64,000 nucleotides of DNA, taken from Paenibacillus kobensis NBRC 15729. Its GTDB lineage: Bacteria; Bacillota; Bacilli; Paenibacillales; Paenibacillaceae. The stretch covers positions 62,001-126,000 of the forward strand of contig NZ_BILZ01000007.1 in NCBI RefSeq assembly GCF_004000825.1. Direction: 5' to 3'. Positions 59,981 through 64,000 of this stretch are shown piece after piece. The notes beneath the pieces were generated by a model. It was given only the letters and a program-made list of their open reading frames with translations, was not told the DNA's origin and searched no databases. A program made the position numbers and the translations under genes. The first letter of the stretch is position 1; every line of letters begins with the position of its first letter.

Positions 59981-60817
59981 TTATTTTATCTGGTTCGACA
60001 CGCTCAGGATGACGGCTGCAATGCGGGCTTCGCCATCTTCCATCTTCTTCTGCCGGTCTGCCATTTCCCGGAGCAAGTTGCCGAGCGTCGTTAAGGAACG
60101 GATAGCGCTGCTGGCGTCGCTGCCGCGCAGTGCATACAGCAAATCGCTCCATTCTTCGGACTTCTGCTTATTGAGCTGACTGATTGCCGATCGCTCGGGC
60201 ACCAATCGCTGCTCTTCCTTTGTGATCGCGTCAAGCTGGCCGCGCAGCCGCTTCATGGCGGCGCCCGCAGACGATTTGGCTGTCTTCAAATTCGCTTCCG
60301 CGCTTGCAATGTCGGCTTTGGCCGCCTTCACCGCGATTTCGATCAAATCCTTCTGCAACTGCATCGCTGCGGTCAGCTCTTTGACGCGGAGCTTCTTAGC
60401 CGCCTTCAGCTCGGCGGAGGCAGCGGCATAACGGTTGAAGAGCGGCTGGTAGCGGTCCTTGGTCTGCTGCGCTTTAACGGTGAGTTGCTCGATCTTGGAC
60501 TTATCGATCGCCGAGATGCGTTTGCGCAGCGCCGATTCATTCGCGTCGTTCTGCTTGCCGGCTGTTTTCACGCGCGTATCGCGGGCGGCGTTCTGGCTCT
60601 GCAGCACCTGGAAGTCGTTGTACAGCGATTGCAGCTTGGCTGAATTGGCTTGTGTGGAAGATGATTTGATGCGGTCGAATTGCTTTTGCGATGTTGCTGA
60701 CAGTTGATGAGCTGCTGCATGGACGGACGGCATCGGCAGCGTGAAGGATAAAATCCCGATTACCAGTATTGCCGCGCATAGAAAACGAAGGTTGCCGTTC
60801 GAACGGTAGCTTGCCAT
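59981..60817 (-). CDS. Secreted coiled-coil protein
   Basis: A 278-residue exported protein: signal peptide (MASYRSNGNLRFLCAAILVIGILSFTLPMPSVHA, cut near AHA), then almost continuous Ala/Lys/Glu/Gln-rich helix with heptad character (e.g. AKLQSLYNDFQVLQSQNAA, AELKAAKKLRVKELTAAMQLQKDLIEI). No catalytic motif or anchor is seen. GGAGGTAAGG precedes the ATG. Its leader contains a promoter-proximal terminator hairpin, so expression may be attenuated. Function unknown; similar proteins occur in Paenibacillus. Confidence 0.72.
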   Translation of the reverse strand: MASYRSNGNLRFLCAAILVIGILSFTLPMPSVHAAAHQLSATSQKQFDRIKSSSTQANSAKLQSLYNDFQVLQSQNAARDTRVKTAGKQNDANESALRKRISAIDKSKIEQLTVKAQQTKDRYQPLFNRYAAASAELKAAKKLRVKELTAAMQLQKDLIEIAVKAAKADIASAEANLKTAKSSAGAAMKRLRGQLDAITKEEQRLVPERSAISQLNKQKSEEWSDLLYALRGSDASSAIRSLTTLGNLLREMADRQKKMEDGEARIAAVILSVSNQIK

Positions 60818-60872
60818 TGATCCTTACCTCCAGGTTGGTATTCATAGCGGAATACGCGAAATGAACGCAAAA

Positions 60873-60918
60873 AAGCACCCTTCAAACCGGTCATAATCGA
60901 CCTGCTTGAAGGGTGCTT
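60873..60918 (-). terminator. Leader hairpin with T run upstream of the coiled-coil gene
   Basis: AAGCACCCTTCAA / TTGAAGGGTGCTTTTTT on the minus strand, a terminator about 55 nt before the start codon and about 40 nt after the promoter's -10. This position suggests attenuation or a short RNA. Confidence 0.75.
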
Positions 60919-60956
60919 CCCTCCGCCAAAACGTGCGAATCCGCATATGTGTTCTC

Positions 60957-60986
60957 ACTATACCGCGCAGCTTTGAATGCTGTCAA
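60957..60986 (-). promoter_or_regulatory. Promoter of the coiled-coil protein gene
   Basis: On the minus strand a perfect TTGACA (60981-60986) and TATAGT (60957-60962) with an 18-bp spacer, upstream of the leader terminator. Confidence 0.7.
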
Positions 60987-61129
60987 GATTTTGCACAGCT
61001 GTAAGATTGAAAGTGGGGAATAGCATGAAGGAAGTCCCAATCCTCATGCGGAATTATAACGAAGAGAGCATGACTTAAGCACGTAGAGAAGCATGTAACA
61101 CCATTCTACCTCGACGGGAGTTCATCAGT

Positions 61130-62608
61130 GTGAATGAGGCGCCGGAGCAATGGATAATCGATGCGGATATCGACAGCATGCAGTCCGCGATGGAATCGGG
61201 CAGGATGACGTCGGTGCAGTTAGTGCAGCTTTATTTGGACCGAATTGCAAAATACGACGGCCCGATTAATGCGATGCTGGAGCTGAACCCGGATGCGCTC
61301 GCGATTGCAGCTGAGCTGGACCGGGAGAGGGAGGAAACCGGCTGCAGAGGCAAGCTGCACGGCATCCCGATCGTGCTGAAGGACAATATTGACACGCACG
61401 ACCGGATGCATACAAGCGCCGGTTCACTTGCGCTAGCCGATTCGATCGCACCGGAGGATGCGTTCATTGCCGCCAAGCTGAGGGCTGCAGGCGCGGTGCT
61501 GCTCGGGAAGACGAATATGACGGAATGGGCGAACGGCATGTCCGAGTCGATGTGGGCCGGATACAGCGCGAGAGGCGGATTAGTGCTGAACCCTTATGGG
61601 CCGTGGAGCGTATTCGTCGGCGGATCCAGTTCGGGGTCGGCGGCAGCCGCTGCCGCAAGCTTCGCAGCAGGCGCGATCGGGACGGAAACGTCGGGGTCGA
61701 TCATTTGCCCGTCAAGCTACAATTATGTTGTCGGCATTAAGCCGACGGTCGGACTTGTCAGCCGAAGCGGACTCATTCCGCTGTCTCTTAGCCAAGATAC
61801 GGCAGGGCCGATTGCCCGTACCGTGAAAGATGCGGTCATTCTGCTAGGGGCGATGACAGGCACGGATCCGTGCGACGAGGCGATGTCGGCAACCCAGGGC
61901 CGCGCATTCAGCGACTATACGCCGTTTCTGGACGCGGAATGGGTCCGTCGGGCGAGAATCGGCATCCCGCGTTATTATTGCGCCGATGCAGACGAAGCGC
62001 CGCTCGCTATTCTTGAATCTGCAATCGAAGTGCTGCGCGGACTCGGTGCGACGATAATCGATCCGGTATCGCTGCCATGCGCTGGAACGGAGTGGAATAA
62101 GAACGTAACCCGCTACGAGTTCAAGAGAGCGCTTGGCGATTATTTGGCACGACTGGATGAAAGCGTTCCCGTTCGTTCGATGAAGGACATTATCGAATTT
62201 AACGAGAAGCATGCGGAGCGGGAGTTGAAATACGGGCAAGGCGGTCTCCTCCGGTCGGAGGAGACAACCGGCAATTTATCCGATGAACAATACGTCAGCG
62301 GACTGAACTTCAACCGGAAGATGTCCCGCGAGCAGGGAATCGACTATGCGCTTCGCGAGCATCAGCTTGATGCGCTGCTGTTTCTTGGCCATTACGGTTC
62401 GGATATCGCAGCGCGTGCCGGCTACCCGCTTGTTACGGTGCCTGCGGGCTATGCGGACGATGGAAGAATGTCTTCGGGCGGTTACGTAACCGACGGCCCG
62501 TACGGCATTACGTTCGCCGGAACGGCATTCAGCGAACCGGCCCTCATTGCACTAGCGTACGGATTCGAGCAAGCAACGAAGCATCGTTTTCCGCCTAATC
62601 TCGGATAG
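61130..62608 (+). CDS. Amidase-signature-family amidase
   Basis: A 492-residue GatA-like amidase that hydrolyses amides through a Ser-cisSer-Lys triad. The Lys is in IPIVLKDNIDT (K84), the Ser cluster in GGSSSGSAAA (about 166-168) and the nucleophile in GTETSGSIICPS (S190). DTAGPIARTVKDAVILLGAM and the C-terminal substrate region are standard. It lacks gatB/gatC partners nearby, so it is probably a free amidase, not the tRNA amidotransferase. GTG 61130 lies 8-9 nt after GGGAG. It is a single gene, and the substrate is unknown. Confidence 0.9.
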   Translation: MNEAPEQWIIDADIDSMQSAMESGRMTSVQLVQLYLDRIAKYDGPINAMLELNPDALAIAAELDREREETGCRGKLHGIPIVLKDNIDTHDRMHTSAGSLALADSIAPEDAFIAAKLRAAGAVLLGKTNMTEWANGMSESMWAGYSARGGLVLNPYGPWSVFVGGSSSGSAAAAAASFAAGAIGTETSGSIICPSSYNYVVGIKPTVGLVSRSGLIPLSLSQDTAGPIARTVKDAVILLGAMTGTDPCDEAMSATQGRAFSDYTPFLDAEWVRRARIGIPRYYCADADEAPLAILESAIEVLRGLGATIIDPVSLPCAGTEWNKNVTRYEFKRALGDYLARLDESVPVRSMKDIIEFNEKHAERELKYGQGGLLRSEETTGNLSDEQYVSGLNFNRKMSREQGIDYALREHQLDALLFLGHYGSDIAARAGYPLVTVPAGYADDGRMSSGGYVTDGPYGITFAGTAFSEPALIALAYGFEQATKHRFPPNLG

Positions 62609-62795
62609 ACCGCATGGCCATTCTTCCTCTTGTTATGAAAGATTTTAAAATATTTTAATAGAGTATTTGTGTCGGAGATTGAAGGAATGTGTCGAAACGG
62701 CCTGCTGTTCACTTGTTCGTTCCTAGTAATTCGAACCTGTAAATGATAGGATAGACAGGTAGGTTAATTAGGTGAAATATGGAGGAATCATCGGC

Positions 62796-64000
62796 GTGAA
62801 ACGACATGCAGCCAAATGGATTATGACCCCGATGCTGGCAGCGGCGCTGCTGCTTGCTCCTGCAGTGGGAGCAACGTCTACCGTACATGCCGCGGCACAG
62901 GCCAAGGCAGTCTCAGCCACAGCGGCACAGCCGCCAATTTCCGTCGTTCTGGACGGCACGAAGCTGGCGCTCGGCCAACCGCCTTACATGGTGGGCGGTA
63001 CGACGCTAGTTCCAATGAAGCCGATCTTCGACGCTCTTGGTGCCAGCGTGACATGGGAACAAGGTACGAAGACCGTTATTGCACGTAAAGGATCGATAAC
63101 GGTAACGCTGCAAGCCGGAGCGAAGACGGCCGTTGTGAACGGAACGAACGTGAAGCTGGACGTTCCGGTTCAAGTGAAGAACGGTACGACCTTCGTGCCG
63201 GTCCGGTTCATCAGCGAATCGTTCAGCGCTGAAGTGAAGTGGAATGCCGCGAAGCAGCAAATCGTCATCCGTTCGGCGGAAGCGCTCTGGCAAGCTGAAC
63301 AGGAGCAGATGGAGAAGGAACGGCTCAGCAGCATTCTGACGACGGGGCAGAACGTAGCGCTCAACGATGAGAAAGTCGTCATGATCCAGACGGATCTCGG
63401 CCAAGGAAGCGGCGTTATTATCGGGGATCAAGATATTTTGACCAATTATCATGTCATGAATGAAGCCAAGTCGGCTAACGCGGTGACAGTCGATGGCGAG
63501 ACGTTCGAAGTGGAAGGCGTCGTCGCCAGCAGCGAACAATCGGATCTTGCGATCATTCGGACGAAAAAACCGCTTTATATCGATCCTATCGATTTCGCGT
63601 GGTCGTTCGATCTGAACAAAGGCGATCCGGTTATTGCAATCGGCAGCCCGCTCGGTGTACAAAACACGGCAACGGAAGGCATCGTCAGCAATTTTACGTA
63701 TGAAGGCGATGTTGAGTACATTCAATTCAGCGCACCGACCGATCATGGCAGCTCCGGCGGAGGCTTGTTCAACCAATACGGCGAGCTGGTCGGCATAACG
63801 TCATCCGGATTGGACGATACGAATACCGATATCAGCTTCGCGGTTTCGGTGTACAACGTATGGGATCTGCTGGATGAGCTGGATGCGAATCCGGATGCAA
63901 AGCCTGCATTCATCAAGTCGAAGCTGCCGGACACGCTGGACAACCTGACCTCGGATCAGCTTGCCTCGTTCATGAACGACAACTTTGGCTCGATCGCGAC
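62796..64000 (+). CDS. Secreted trypsin-like (HtrA/DegP-type) protease with copper-amine-oxidase N-terminal domain (3'-truncated by window)
   Basis: The open frame runs from GTG 62796 to the window edge (about 401 codons visible). A signal peptide (to about residue 35) is followed by a Cu_amine_oxidN1-type domain (residues ~45-155: VVLDGTKLALGQPPYMVGGTTLVPMKPIFDALGASVTW...FVPVRFISESF). Next comes a linker helix and an S1C-like protease core with the triad H in LTNYHVM, D in SEQSDLAI and S in DHGSSGGGLFN. GGAGGA is 9 nt before the GTG. Such fusions are frequent as surface proteases in Paenibacillus. The C-terminus is beyond the window. Confidence 0.9.
   Translation, partial: MKRHAAKWIMTPMLAAALLLAPAVGATSTVHAAAQAKAVSATAAQPPISVVLDGTKLALGQPPYMVGGTTLVPMKPIFDALGASVTWEQGTKTVIARKGSITVTLQAGAKTAVVNGTNVKLDVPVQVKNGTTFVPVRFISESFSAEVKWNAAKQQIVIRSAEALWQAEQEQMEKERLSSILTTGQNVALNDEKVVMIQTDLGQGSGVIIGDQDILTNYHVMNEAKSANAVTVDGETFEVEGVVASSEQSDLAIIRTKKPLYIDPIDFAWSFDLNKGDPVIAIGSPLGVQNTATEGIVSNFTYEGDVEYIQFSAPTDHGSSGGGLFNQYGELVGITSSGLDDTNTDISFAVSVYNVWDLLDELDANPDAKPAFIKSKLPDTLDNLTSDQLASFMNDNFGSIA

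Noticed and set aside
60873-60986. Leader of the coiled-coil gene as a known riboswitch
   Set aside because: Only about 40 nt precede the terminator, and I could not match a known consensus such as GEMM, SAM or T-box.

Overview
The window is chromosomal DNA of a Gram-positive, low-G+C-phylum spore-former of the Paenibacillaceae type (Paenibacillus, Cohnella or a close relative). The evidence is moderately GC-rich coding sequence, strong AGGAGG-type ribosome binding sites with frequent TTG/GTG starts, lipobox lipoproteins, an LtaS-type lipoteichoic acid synthase, an SLH-domain wall protein, SqhC-type triterpene cyclase, a YesMN-type sugar ABC/two-component locus and a glucuronoxylan-degradation operon. 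No rRNA, tRNA, CRISPR array or intact phage or insertion sequence was seen. Both ends cut a gene: cysA at the left and a secreted trypsin-like protease at the right.

Layout. 0-2.2 kb: sulfate ABC transporter (cysA end, sbp). 2.5-12.9 kb: housekeeping and accessory genes (DinG-like helicase with a nuclease domain, ADP-ribosylglycohydrolase, Cof-type phosphatase, acetyltransferase, C39-like protein, membrane protein, Gfo/Idh/MocA oxidoreductase, CtpB-like protease). 13-16.6 kb: a repeat-rich accessory stretch with a decayed transposase, an AT-rich acetyltransferase, a dienoyl-CoA reductase-like SDR and an RDD protein. 16.6-22 kb: ltaS, Fur-box-controlled DUF1450 gene, ferritin, LytTR regulator and small proteins. 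22-24 kb: sqhC. 24-29 kb: marR / arylsulfotransferase-like / sulfonate-type ABC transporter operon behind a terminator-like leader hairpin. 29-33 kb: M29 aminopeptidase, a 52-bp x 8 tandem repeat, yjfB, mqnB and mqnD (futalosine menaquinone pathway). 33-40 kb: SLH protein, then gntR-uxuA-SDR-aguA for glucuronate use. 40-43 kb: a 902-residue secreted protein with Ig-like/OmpL47-like repeats. 43-47.2 kb (minus strand): a lasso-peptide cluster. 47.4-54.4 kb: sugar ABC permeases, YesM-like kinase, sugar-binding lipoprotein, YesN-like regulator. 54.4-64 kb: AraC regulator, DUF3817 protein, TIM-barrel isomerase, MFS exporter, a small operon with twin operators, ArsR/DUF2087 regulator, coiled-coil secreted protein, amidase, protease.

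The most notable system is the lasso-peptide locus, read on the minus strand as cyclase (lasC), precursor (lasA, 59 codons, not in standard ORF-length cut-offs) and exporter (lasD). It has no leader-binding RRE protein (B1) and no leader peptidase (B2) anywhere in the window, and its predicted core is 40 residues, far longer than most lasso peptides. Its promoter carries a perfect palindrome TGATAC-N5-GTATCA over the expected transcription start. The only other copy I found lies upstream of the neighbouring divergently oriented 902-residue secreted protein, which suggests common control.

The intergenic DNA is unusually rich in structured repeats: two roughly 196-bp elements with identical internal box spacing 27 kb apart; a family of about 110-bp palindromes whose stems differ by compensatory changes (two at 16 kb, one just after lasD); 121-bp direct repeats at 13 kb; and the 52-bp tandem array. 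All functional statements are homology-by-eye; no database search was run.
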